The position numbers and the translations under genes are program-made. A stretch of 64,000 bases of DNA, taken from positions 32,346 to 96,345 of the IMG/VR virus record IMGVR_UViG_3300042566_000599, one strand, 5' to 3'. The stretch is from a virus. Every line of letters starts with the position of its first letter. The first letter of the stretch is position 1. Shown here in pieces: positions 57,310-64,000 of the stretch. The notes under the pieces are model-generated. The model had not been told where the DNA came from. It searched no databases and saw only the letters and a list, made by a program, of their open reading frames with translations.

Positions 57310-58433
57310 TAGGCGTCCATTACGTCTCTAATAAACACGTCATCGGTCGCTCCCGTTGCTCCTTGCACTCCGCCAGTACCCTGTACTCCTTGAGTACCTT
57401 GTGTACCTTGCGTTCCTTGAGTACCCGCACCAGTAGTTCCTTGAGTTCCTTCAGTACCCTGTACTCCTTGCGTACCTTGAGCACCAGTATCGCCCTTGTC
57501 ACCAACACGTGCAAACGTTACGTAGAGGTTGTCGTTGTTAACAACTGACAGAGTTCCAGTTACGTGAGCAACTGGAACGCTGAAGTACGCTCCACCGCTC
57601 TCGTGCGTGTGTGTGCCTGTGATTTGGAAGAAAGCAAAACTACTTGGGTCTCCAACTTCAGTGAACTTAATAGTTCCCTTAATTCCAGAAGTTGAATCAT
57701 CAATTGTGTTTAGTAGTTGAGCAATATCATTTGAATTAAAGTCAATATTGTCGATATACATGACTGAAGCACTAGAAATAGTGGCATTATTGAATTTTAA
57801 GTTACCGCTTCCTGGGTCGGTGTTAGTGGTGTCTGTAAGGAAGTTGTACTCATGAGTTTCACCGCCAAATGCACCTGTAGCACCCTGTACACCAAGAGTT
57901 CCCTGCACTCCTTGAGTTCCCTGAGTGCCTTGAGTACCCTGAGTACCCTGAGTTCCTTGAGTACCCTCCGTACCCTGCACTCCTTGAGTTCCTTGAGTTC
58001 CTTGAGTTCCCTGAGTGCCTTGAGTGCCTTGAGTGCCTTGAGTGCCTTGAGAACCTATCTCTCCTTGTGTGCCCTGTGTTCCTTGTGCACCAGTTTCACC
58101 AAGCACACCCTGTGTACCTTGGGTTCCCTGAGTTCCCTGAACTCCTTGAGCACCTACAGTGCCTTGAGTACCTTGAGTACCCTGAGTTCCTTGGGTGCCG
58201 TCAGTACCCTGTACTCCTTGAGTACCATGTGTTCCCTGAACGCCTTGTGCTCCAGTTGCACCTTGAAGACCTTGAAGTCCGCCATAACCAAGGGAGTTCC
58301 AGGCAGTGCTGCCGTTACCTACCTTGATTTTCTGTGTGTCGGTCTCAATACCGACTTCACCAGCGGCAAGAGTGGGGTTATTGTTAAACCATTCTGTTGC
58401 TGTACCACGTCGTAGTTGTATGCGTACTGCCAT
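57306..58433 (-). CDS. Collagen-like tail fiber protein
   Basis: A 375-residue protein. Residues 1-50 match the Mtd-type N-terminal anchor (IQLRRGTATEWFNNNPTLAA; GVGNGSTAWNS-like KVGNGSTAWNSLGYG). Residues 52-200 are a Gly-X-Y collagen-like arm, mainly Gly-Thr-Gln triplets. Residues 205-325 form a globular beta domain (ETHEYNFLTDTTNTDPGSGN; LYVTFARVGDKGDTG), and residues 326-370 are a second short collagen arm. It is a trimeric side fiber or whisker. The globular domain is duplicated in the 941-residue fiber. Thr positions could be glycosylated. Confidence 0.85.
   Translation of the reverse strand: MAVRIQLRRGTATEWFNNNPTLAAGEVGIETDTQKIKVGNGSTAWNSLGYGGLQGLQGATGAQGVQGTHGTQGVQGTDGTQGTQGTQGTQGTVGAQGVQGTQGTQGTQGVLGETGAQGTQGTQGEIGSQGTQGTQGTQGTQGTQGTQGTQGVQGTEGTQGTQGTQGTQGTQGTQGVQGTLGVQGATGAFGGETHEYNFLTDTTNTDPGSGNLKFNNATISSASVMYIDNIDFNSNDIAQLLNTIDDSTSGIKGTIKFTEVGDPSSFAFFQITGTHTHESGGAYFSVPVAHVTGTLSVVNNDNLYVTFARVGDKGDTGAQGTQGVQGTEGTQGTTGAGTQGTQGTQGTQGVQGTGGVQGATGATDDVFIRDVMDAY
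57860..58280 (-). repeat. Nine-base Gly-Thr-Gln tandem repeats (small fiber)
   Basis: This stretch encodes the main collagen arm as near-perfect 9-base units (GG-x-ACN-CAR) with small substitutions (GVQ, GAQ, GTE). Homogenous repeats of this kind are prone to slippage and recombination, so arm length may vary among isolates; read mapping over it will be unreliable. Confidence 0.8.
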
Positions 58434-58434
58434 G

Positions 58435-58719
58435 TTATAGAGTCACTCCTCCACCATCGTAGGAACTTGTATAAGCGTCGCTTCCAGCGTTTTCATCTCC
58501 GCCTTCTGCAGTTGTATCGTAGGTATCAGAACCAGCGGCTTCATTACCGCCTTCAATAAGGTCTGCATCAGCAATTGGAACTAGTTGAAGCCAAGAAACG
58601 CCATCAAAAGCAAAAAGACGACGCTCGTCTGTGTTCCAGTAAAGGTCGCCTGGAAATCGACCAAGAGGAATGTTATCAGAGGCGAAAACATTTACTGGAA
58701 CAAGGGCTTTTCTGCTCAT
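58435..58719 (-). CDS. Short fiber-base protein
   Basis: A 94-residue protein. Residues 1-48 (MSRKALVPVNVFASDNIPLG, GDLYWNTDERRLFAFDGVSW) resemble the N-terminal fiber anchor of the 941-residue protein (QIYFDTVLGFLRVWNGSAW). The remainder has two copies of an acidic EGG(N/D)E(A/N)AGSD segment. Without a collagen arm it may be a free adaptor or cap. One base separates it from the large fiber gene. Confidence 0.6.
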   Translation of the reverse strand: MSRKALVPVNVFASDNIPLGRFPGDLYWNTDERRLFAFDGVSWLQLVPIADADLIEGGNEAAGSDTYDTTAEGGDENAGSDAYTSSYDGGGVTL

Positions 58720-61544
58720 TATCCAATAACCGCCACGACGTAAGAGTCAGTTGTTGGGGCTTCTGCAAACTTTACAGTGACTGTGTTAGTTGTTGATTTT
58801 TCAACATCTACAACAACTTCCTCATAGTTTGCAGCGGCGTTGTATACAGAGACAAGTACACCACGTGTTCCAAAGTTGTGTGTAATCGTGAATGATGTCG
58901 CGCTATTATCGCCAATTGTGGTTGTATATTTACGGGCAACTGTGGTTGTGTCAATTGCAACGTCATCAGCGTTGGCTACGATACCTGTGCCAGCACCAAC
59001 GTTAAATGTTGTGCCAGTTTGAGTTAAACCGTTTCCAGCAGTGAAGGCGCCTGCGCCTGAGAACTGTGTAAAGATTAAGTTTGTAGAGTTAAGGGTAATA
59101 GTCTCATTTGTTGAGAGAACCCAACCAGTGTCTGCTTGTCCACCTTCTTCTACGAAGGTAAAGAGACCTGCAGTTACTTCGCCAGTCTCGTTGGCATCTT
59201 CTGCACGAACAAGCACCCAAGGGGTTGAGCCAGAGCCCTTGTGGAAGACAAAGTAAATACCGTGGTAAGCACGATTTCCACCAGACTCATTCTTTACAAG
59301 AACTCGTTCGTTGTCTTCTAGTGCAACAGAGTCAACTGATAGAGCGGCATTTGCGTTAGCAGTGAGTGTTCCACCATTGGTGCTTGTGTAGGTGTACGCA
59401 GGAAGTGCTGAGGCTGTTGCTGCTCGTACAGACTCTTTAACATCAAGTCCTTGAGCAACTCCGTCTACGTAATCCTTTGTAGCAATAACTGATGTATCTA
59501 CATCAATTGTGAAAGTCTGTTGAGCGCCATTGTAGGTAGTGTTAATACCTGTTCCATCAACAACCACTGTCTGCAGAGCGTCATTTACACGCTGTACTGA
59601 GAAGTATAGGTTTGTGGAACCTTCTGGAACATCATCAGTATCAGCAATTGTTGCTGTGATATCGCTAGTAAGGGCGATAGTACCTGATGCATCTGGAAGA
59701 CTGATAGCGTTATTACCAGTTGGAGAAATTGCGCTTAATGTTGTTGTGTACTGAGTACCTTCAAAGCCTGCTCCAGTAGATGCAGTAAAGGCATCAAATG
59801 AAACCTGGTCTCCAGCCTTTGTTAAGGCGTAACCTGCAGTGATTGGGTCGGTCGTACCAGTAGCACCCTGTGTACCTTGAGTACCCTGAGTTCCCGCAGT
59901 GCCCTGTGAACCTACAGTGCCTTGAACGCCTTGTGCAGCAATTAATGTCCAGTAAGTTCCTTCTGTAGGAGTGTCTCCAGTGTTGCCACCGTGAGCGTCG
60001 ATGCGGTACCAAGTCTGTCCTGCGTATGTTGCAACATCGCCGACTGCGTATGAAGTTCCAACACCATAAGCACCAGTAAAGTTCCAAAGGGCTGCTGTAC
60101 CTTGAGTACCCTGCGCACCTTCGGTACCTTGAGTTCCCTCAGTTCCTTGAGCACCCTCGATACCTTGTGTACCGTTAGCACCGTCTAGACCTTGAATACC
60201 GTCTGCACCTTGAGTACCTTGAACGCCCTGAGTTCCCTGTACGCCCTGAACGCCCTGTTGTCCTTCGACGCCTTGGGCTCCTTCGGTGCCTTGAGTGCCC
60301 TGTGCACCTTCAGTTCCTTGAGTACCCTGCTGTCCTTCAGTGCCTTGAACTCCCTGTGCACCTTCTGTACCTTGGGCGCCCTCTGTACCTTGAGCACCTT
60401 CTGCTCCCTGAGCACCTGTAGTGCCCTGTACGCCTTGAGCACCCGTTGTACCTTGGGCTCCAGTGTCGCCCTTGTCACCGACACGAGCAAATGTGATGTA
60501 CACATTGGTGTCGTTAGTAAACGAAGATACAGTACCTGTTACGTAGGCAATAGGAATGGAGTGCCAAGTTCCGCTGTCAGTGCTTGTTCCAACAATTTGG
60601 AAGAATAAGTACTGTGAAGAGTTTGCTGTGTTTGTAAGTTTAAAAGTTCCTTTGATGCCTGATGTTGAGTCATCGATTGTTGCAATCAACTGACCAATGT
60701 CATTGGAGTTAAAGTCAACATCATCAATATAAAGTTCTGTAGCAGAAGTTAATGTTGTAGTGTCAAACGCTACATTGCCTGAACCTGGGTCTTGTTCAGT
60801 GGTGCTTGTTATGTAATTGTATTCGTGGGTTTCTCCACCAAAAGAACCAGTAGCACCTTGGGTACCTTCTGTACCTTGAGCACCTTCTGTTCCTTGAGCA
60901 CCTTCTGTTCCTTGAGCACCTTCTGCACCTTGTGCACCTTCGGTACCCTGTGAACCTACAGTGCCTTGTGCACCTTCAGTACCTTGAGTTCCTTGAGCGC
61001 CCTCTGTTCCCTGTGTTCCCTGAGAACCTTCAGTTCCCTGTACACCTTGTGTACCAAGAGTTCCTTGTGTACCTTGTGTGCCCTGTGTACCTTGTACACC
61101 CTGCTGTCCTTCAACACCCTGTGTACCTTGAGTGCCTTGCGTTCCATTAGTGCCATCTAAACCTTGAGCACCCTCAGTTCCTTGCGAACCAACAGTTCCT
61201 TGCGTACCTTGTGCTCCAACTGTTCCCTGTGTTCCTTGAGCACCGACAGTACCCTGTGCACCTTGCGTACCATTTGCACCATCAAGACCCTGTGCACCTG
61301 CCGTTCCTTGTGCACCCTGTGCACCCGTATCGCCAGTAGCGCCCTGTGTACCCTGGGTACCTTGCGCACCAGCGCTTGTGCTGACCCATGCACTTCCGTT
61401 CCAAACACGGAGAAACCCAAGAACAGTATCAAAGTAAATTTGACCAACTACTGGTGTGGATGGCGCAGTTGCTAAGTTCTGAATTCGAGCATTCTGAAGT
61501 TCTAACTTAGTTAAATCAATAGGGGTTAAGTATTTGCGTGCCAC
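58719..61544 (-). CDS. Large collagen-like tail fiber
   Basis: A 941-residue fiber. Residues 1-58 are an anchor (MARKYLTPIDLTKLELQNAR; YFDTVLGFLRVWNG). Residues 60-232 are a collagen-like arm of Gly-Thr-Gln/Gly-Ala-Gln triplets, 233-360 a beta domain homologous to the other fiber, 361-490 another arm. Residues 491-540 look like a CBM5/12-type module (FTGAYGVGTSYAVGDVATYA), 550-580 a short arm, and 585-941 a long beta-rich tip. The tip has YSVQRVNDAL-like and WVLVRAEDANETG segments. This is probably the main receptor-binding fiber. Confidence 0.85.
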   Translation of the reverse strand: MARKYLTPIDLTKLELQNARIQNLATAPSTPVVGQIYFDTVLGFLRVWNGSAWVSTSAGAQGTQGTQGATGDTGAQGAQGTAGAQGLDGANGTQGAQGTVGAQGTQGTVGAQGTQGTVGSQGTEGAQGLDGTNGTQGTQGTQGVEGQQGVQGTQGTQGTQGTLGTQGVQGTEGSQGTQGTEGAQGTQGTEGAQGTVGSQGTEGAQGAEGAQGTEGAQGTEGAQGTEGTQGATGSFGGETHEYNYITSTTEQDPGSGNVAFDTTTLTSATELYIDDVDFNSNDIGQLIATIDDSTSGIKGTFKLTNTANSSQYLFFQIVGTSTDSGTWHSIPIAYVTGTVSSFTNDTNVYITFARVGDKGDTGAQGTTGAQGVQGTTGAQGAEGAQGTEGAQGTEGAQGVQGTEGQQGTQGTEGAQGTQGTEGAQGVEGQQGVQGVQGTQGVQGTQGADGIQGLDGANGTQGIEGAQGTEGTQGTEGAQGTQGTAALWNFTGAYGVGTSYAVGDVATYAGQTWYRIDAHGGNTGDTPTEGTYWTLIAAQGVQGTVGSQGTAGTQGTQGTQGATGTTDPITAGYALTKAGDQVSFDAFTASTGAGFEGTQYTTTLSAISPTGNNAISLPDASGTIALTSDITATIADTDDVPEGSTNLYFSVQRVNDALQTVVVDGTGINTTYNGAQQTFTIDVDTSVIATKDYVDGVAQGLDVKESVRAATASALPAYTYTSTNGGTLTANANAALSVDSVALEDNERVLVKNESGGNRAYHGIYFVFHKGSGSTPWVLVRAEDANETGEVTAGLFTFVEEGGQADTGWVLSTNETITLNSTNLIFTQFSGAGAFTAGNGLTQTGTTFNVGAGTGIVANADDVAIDTTTVARKYTTTIGDNSATSFTITHNFGTRGVLVSVYNAAANYEEVVVDVEKSTTNTVTVKFAEAPTTDSYVVAVIG
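60085..60470 (-). repeat. Collagen-type tandem repeats, second arm of large fiber
   Basis: The second run of nine-base repeats, following the duplicated beta domain and ending before the CBM-like module. Shared nucleotide stretches with the first arm and with the small fiber gene give ample room for recombination between genes. Confidence 0.75.
60850..61370 (-). repeat. Collagen-type tandem repeats, first arm of large fiber
   Basis: Nine-base repeats coding for Gly-x-Gln/Glu triplets. The middle is dominated by GTQ and GTE (GTEGAQGTEGAQ), so this arm differs in charge from the small fiber's. The same DNA sequence read backward gives long Ser/Leu/Thr-rich frames on the plus strand that are not genes. 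Confidence 0.8.
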
Positions 61545-61555
61545 TCAGGGTCTCC

Positions 61556-61876
61556 TTAAGACAGGTAGGCTTTTCCGCTAAATGCGGCTGAAAAGGTTAG
61601 AACAACTTGATTCCGAGTGGTGTAAGAAATTTCGCCCTCGACGATTGTACCTGCTGAATCTAAAATTGTAACGTTAGGATAGAAGTCAAGATTATGATTT
61701 ATTGTCCAAGTAGCGCTAGAAGTACCCTGCGTGTGAGCGTAGGCAAGGTCTGGAAGTACTACTTCTGCTGAGGTTCCTGGGGTTCCGTAAGATACGGTTC
61801 CTGAAGGAGTGGTTATGCTAATGACGTCGTTTACATACGTCGTTGAGTTAGCCCCTGGTCTTACATATTGGCTCAT
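61556..61876 (-). CDS. Short virion/fiber-tip protein
   Basis: A 106-residue beta-rich protein ending WTINHNLDFYPNVTILDSAG and TFSAAFSGKAYLS; this W-x-I-x-H-N-L-x-x-x-P-x-V pattern recurs as the last domain of many phage fibers and probably trimerises. Here it is a separate gene. The N-terminus has Tyr/Thr-rich VNDVISITTPSG. It overlaps the next gene by four bases. Confidence 0.6.
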   Translation of the reverse strand: MSQYVRPGANSTTYVNDVISITTPSGTVSYGTPGTSAEVVLPDLAYAHTQGTSSATWTINHNLDFYPNVTILDSAGTIVEGEISYTTRNQVVLTFSAAFSGKAYLS

Positions 61877-62937
61877 GGAATAGTCACCTCTTTAGTTACA
61901 AAAATTTTACCTGTTACGTATGTCTTTGTAACGCCATTTGCATCAACCATTTGAATGTCGTAATAGCACATATTTGGAAGAAGCCTAGTCTGCTGTTCGT
62001 TGAGGTCCAACTGTAGAGTACGAATCCCCGCTCCGTCTCCTGTGCCTACATCTGGCTTTGTAACTGCGAAGGAGGTTATTAGCGCTGAACTTCCTGGCAT
62101 CCGTCTAATCTCAGAGGTTGCAGTATATGTGTCAAGTTCAAAGTCAAATACGATATTCCAGGTGTAATCGTCGCCTTCATAAATGTAGAGGTCTTGAACA
62201 ATCGCTGTAACTTCTGGTTGTGTTCCTCCGTATGTTGGGATTGGAACGTATACACGAAGTGGAGTAGACCTATCATCAATTTCCATTGGTTGAAAGATTG
62301 GCACATAACGATTTGTAGTTTTAGAAATTCGACGTAGACTGAACACATCAATTTTGTACAAACCAATTCCAAGTTGTGAACACAATTCGCGGTATTGTGC
62401 TTGACGAGCCTGAGCCATCTGCATTAATTGTTGATAACGTTCAGAACGTGGAATAGTTACACCATCTGGTGCAAATACGTTGATGTCAAATGCTGCATCA
62501 TTTGCTAATGCATAAAGCGCTAATACCGATGCATGTACAACCACTGGATACTCTTCAACTCCAGGAAGATTGGTAATCGTCATCGTGCGCCCGTACGAGT
62601 CTGTGTGATTTAAAGAGTGTTCTGCAAAAGCAGTAGAAATATAGTGTTCAACTTCTCTAGAGGTAAAGTATTTAAAGTAGTTACCAGCAACGATAATTAC
62701 GTCACCTTCTGCAGGCGTAGTGTCAAATACTATGTAGCCTGTAGCCTCTTCGACCTCAACGTCATCTGACACATTAACGTTATCTTGGGTGATTACTAAG
62801 TTAGCGCCATCAAGAGGTGAGTACGGAACTAGAAACCGATTAGTAGTTCCATCTGCGGTAAATGAGTACACAAAAGACTTAGGAATGTCGCCAATTTCAT
62901 AACGCAGTCTGTCAGCCAGTACTGAGAGTGTAGCCAC
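61873..62937 (-). CDS. Virion structural protein
   Basis: A 354-residue protein starting at GTG (VATLSVLADRLRYEIGD), preceded by GGAGG four bases upstream; a TTG nine codons earlier lacks any site. SLNHTDSYGRTMTITNL and ALYALANDAAFDINV are helical, then VYVPIPTYGGTQPE and DDYTWNIVFDFEL form a C-terminal sandwich. It may be a neck or tail-completion protein, or part of the fiber base. I do not recognise the family. Confidence 0.55.
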   Translation of the reverse strand: MATLSVLADRLRYEIGDIPKSFVYSFTADGTTNRFLVPYSPLDGANLVITQDNVNVSDDVEVEEATGYIVFDTTPAEGDVIIVAGNYFKYFTSREVEHYISTAFAEHSLNHTDSYGRTMTITNLPGVEEYPVVVHASVLALYALANDAAFDINVFAPDGVTIPRSERYQQLMQMAQARQAQYRELCSQLGIGLYKIDVFSLRRISKTTNRYVPIFQPMEIDDRSTPLRVYVPIPTYGGTQPEVTAIVQDLYIYEGDDYTWNIVFDFELDTYTATSEIRRMPGSSALITSFAVTKPDVGTGDGAGIRTLQLDLNEQQTRLLPNMCYYDIQMVDANGVTKTYVTGKIFVTKEVTIP

Positions 62938-62995
62938 ATAACCTCCAAAAACTAAGTGTAACAATTCTCTCTTGTAATTGCCTTTTATTCAGCAC

Positions 62996-63049
62996 AAAAA
63001 GGTCCAACCCCCAACTGGGAGGAGGGCGGGAACCAGTTGAGGGTCGGAC
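62996..63049 (-). terminator. Leftward rho-independent terminator
   Basis: GTCCAACCCCCAACTGG (63002-63018) pairs with CCAGTTGAGGGTCGGAC (63033-63049), 17 positions with two mismatches and a 14-base loop. On the minus strand it is followed by CCTTTTTG. It ends the capsid-region transcript, so the fiber genes need another promoter or readthrough. Confidence 0.85.
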
Positions 63050-63062
63050 TACTAGCGACGGC

Positions 63063-63446
63063 TTAGTTAGGCCGCCAAATGTAACCCAGTTGCTCTAAGT
63101 AATCCGCAAGGTGTCGTGGAACACGGTACTTGGCTCCTGCTTTAAATGAGTAACTTTGAGGAGTTCCATTAACCACACCGAATGTCATATCATCGATGTC
63201 GGTTACTGTTCGAATGATTACGTATTCATTCGACACTGAGACTCCAACATCCTCAATCTCGTCTAATACGAGTGGGGCATCAGGTTTCTTTGGGTCGAAT
63301 ACGTCTCGTTCTAGGCTCTCTGCCTCTAACTGATTAGCGGTAGAAATTTCTTCTTGACGCTTCTTTAGTTCTGCAGCGTTTTGCTTTGCTGCTCTTTCGG
63401 CTGCAACTCCTGTTGCATCCAATGGACTTGTTGCTTTATTTGCCAC
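63063..63446 (-). CDS. Hypothetical head-region protein
   Basis: A 127-residue protein. Residues 1-50 are a charged helix (AAERAAKQNAAELKKRQEEI) and the rest a small beta domain ending AGAKYRVPRHLADYLEQLGY, a motif often found in phage proteins encoded just after the capsid (possibly head-decoration or adaptor). The terminator follows its stop. Confidence 0.5.
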   Translation of the reverse strand: MANKATSPLDATGVAAERAAKQNAAELKKRQEEISTANQLEAESLERDVFDPKKPDAPLVLDEIEDVGVSVSNEYVIIRTVTDIDDMTFGVVNGTPQSYSFKAGAKYRVPRHLADYLEQLGYIWRPN

Positions 63447-63479
63447 GGTGTTTGTTCTCCTAAGTATATGGGTTGTTGT

Positions 63480-63514
63480 GTCTGGGGGCCAAAGAAGGAG
63501 TATGGCCCCCAGAC
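63480..63514 (-). terminator. Perfect hairpin after the capsid gene
   Basis: GTCTGGGGGCC (63480-63490) and GGCCCCCAGAC (63504-63514) form an 11-bp GC-rich stem. No T-run follows, so it probably lowers readthrough or protects the capsid mRNA 3' end rather than stopping transcription outright. Confidence 0.6.
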
Positions 63515-63528
63515 GGTACTACTAACTA

Positions 63529-64000
63529 CTAGTTGGTGTAGACCTTGACGATAGCCTGGTCTGTGATTACACCTAGACCCCAAATTGCGTACCAAGCAAG
63601 AGCGTGCTCGCGACCGAAGTCAAGAACACCACCATCACGAAGTTCAACTGGGAGAGAGATTGCGTGACCAAATGCGTTGTCACCAATCATGATTGATTCG
63701 TAAACTTCAGCACCGTTACCAGTTGCTGTTGTTAGGTAACCCTTTTCTGCAGTGAAATCTGCAGACTCTGGGTTTCCACCTGAACCAGGGGCAGTGTTTG
63801 CCTTAACTGGAACAGTTGCAGCAGAAGCAGGAACAGCAACATCAGTAGAAGTTGTGTATGCAGCGTTAACTGCCAACTTCTTAACCTGTGTTGTTTCGAT
63901 GAATACTACGTCGTATAGACGACCGATTTCACCGAGCATGAAGTTACCTGGAGCAGCGTACTTTGTAACTTCGATGAACTCTGGGTTCGAACGAATGTCA
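63529..64000 (-). CDS. Major capsid protein, C-terminal part (N4-gp56-like; 5' end outside window)
   Basis: The frame is open to the right edge, so about 157 C-terminal residues are seen and the beginning is missing. RSNPEFIEVTKYAAPGNFML, GEIGRLYDVVFIETTQV and VYESIMIGDNAFGHAISLPV match the N4-gp56 family of HK97-fold capsid proteins, as does the closing AWYAIWGLGVITDQAIVKV. The middle is rich in Ala/Thr/Pro, a variable surface loop. An ATG at 63939 is internal. Finding an N4-type capsid with a contractile tail is unusual but known for actinobacterial and cyanobacterial phages. Confidence 0.8.
   Translation of the reverse strand, partial: DIRSNPEFIEVTKYAAPGNFMLGEIGRLYDVVFIETTQVKKLAVNAAYTTSTDVAVPASAATVPVKANTAPGSGGNPESADFTAEKGYLTTATGNGAEVYESIMIGDNAFGHAISLPVELRDGGVLDFGREHALAWYAIWGLGVITDQAIVKVYTN

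Noticed and set aside
57852-61475. Plus-strand frames rich in Ser, Leu and Thr opposite the collagen-like genes
   Set aside because: They are mirror readings of the nine-base Gly-Thr-Gln repeats, with no ribosome sites and no recognisable protein pattern.
1-64000. tRNA genes
   Set aside because: I looked through the intergenic gaps and saw no cloverleaf with an anticodon stem and TTCGA-type arm; gaps are mostly shorter than 100 bases.

Overview
The window is most of a tailed-phage genome (or prophage) from an actinobacterial host. The host assignment rests on two WhiB-family iron-sulfur regulators, several small proteins of types common in actinobacteriophages, and a B12-dependent (class II) ribonucleotide reductase. 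The base composition is moderately AT-rich for an actinobacterium, which would fit small freshwater Actinobacteria; that last point is inference. The virus is a myovirus: it encodes a contractile tail sheath, a T4-gp19-like tube, a tape measure and a full baseplate set (hub, LysM, gp25-like, J-like, gpV-like). The capsid protein that runs off the right edge looks like the N4-gp56 family. Terminase, portal and protease genes are not in the window and should lie beyond base 64000.

Layout. (1) 1-5.1 kb, plus strand: end of an HNH nuclease, a candidate structured RNA, small cysteine-rich proteins, a WhiB protein, a UV-repair-type glycosylase, an excisionase-like HTH protein, a terminator, an attP-like repeat array, a tyrosine integrase and a membrane-anchored lysozyme-like lysin. 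(2) A strong terminator at 5.13 kb separates this from a long minus-strand block running from 54.4 kb down to 5.16 kb. (3) 5.2-17.1 kb, minus strand: ribonucleotide reductase, possible nucleotide or protein modifying enzymes (HAD-like, ADP-ribosyltransferase-like, nucleotidyltransferase), a belt of small unknown proteins and a SpoVS protein. (4) 17.2-33.7 kb, minus strand: recombination and replication (RuvC-like, Cas4-like nuclease, PD-(D/E)XK resolvase, RecA-like, family A polymerase, probable SSB, SNF2 helicase, primase, DnaB-like helicase, DnaC-like loader, winged-helix initiator). A secreted subtilisin-like protease sits inside this block. The initiator gene contains a 24-bp tandem repeat beside an AT-rich tract, like the origin inside lambda O. 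(5) 33.7-51.5 kb, minus strand: baseplate, tape measure, tail chaperone, tube, sheath and head-tail genes, then a cassette of very small basic or cysteine-rich proteins. (6) 51.5-64 kb: adhesion and fiber proteins (FN3/glycine-rich, collagen-like Gly-X-Gln repeats), interrupted by a plus-strand island of four genes (glycosidase-like propeller, helical-repeat protein, methyltransferase, GT25-like glycosyltransferase), then virion proteins and the capsid gene.

Minus-strand genes overlap mostly by 1-4 bases, so they should be read as long translationally coupled operons transcribed leftward from the capsid side. The points most worth following up are: a predicted +1 (or -2) programmed frameshift in the tail-assembly chaperone; the GT25-like glycosyltransferase abutting a collagen-like fiber gene; the lambda-like origin candidate; the structured RNA at 286-433; a zinc-motif insertion in the integrase bounded by direct repeats; the secreted subtilisin; and a family of three dispersed paralogs of unknown function.
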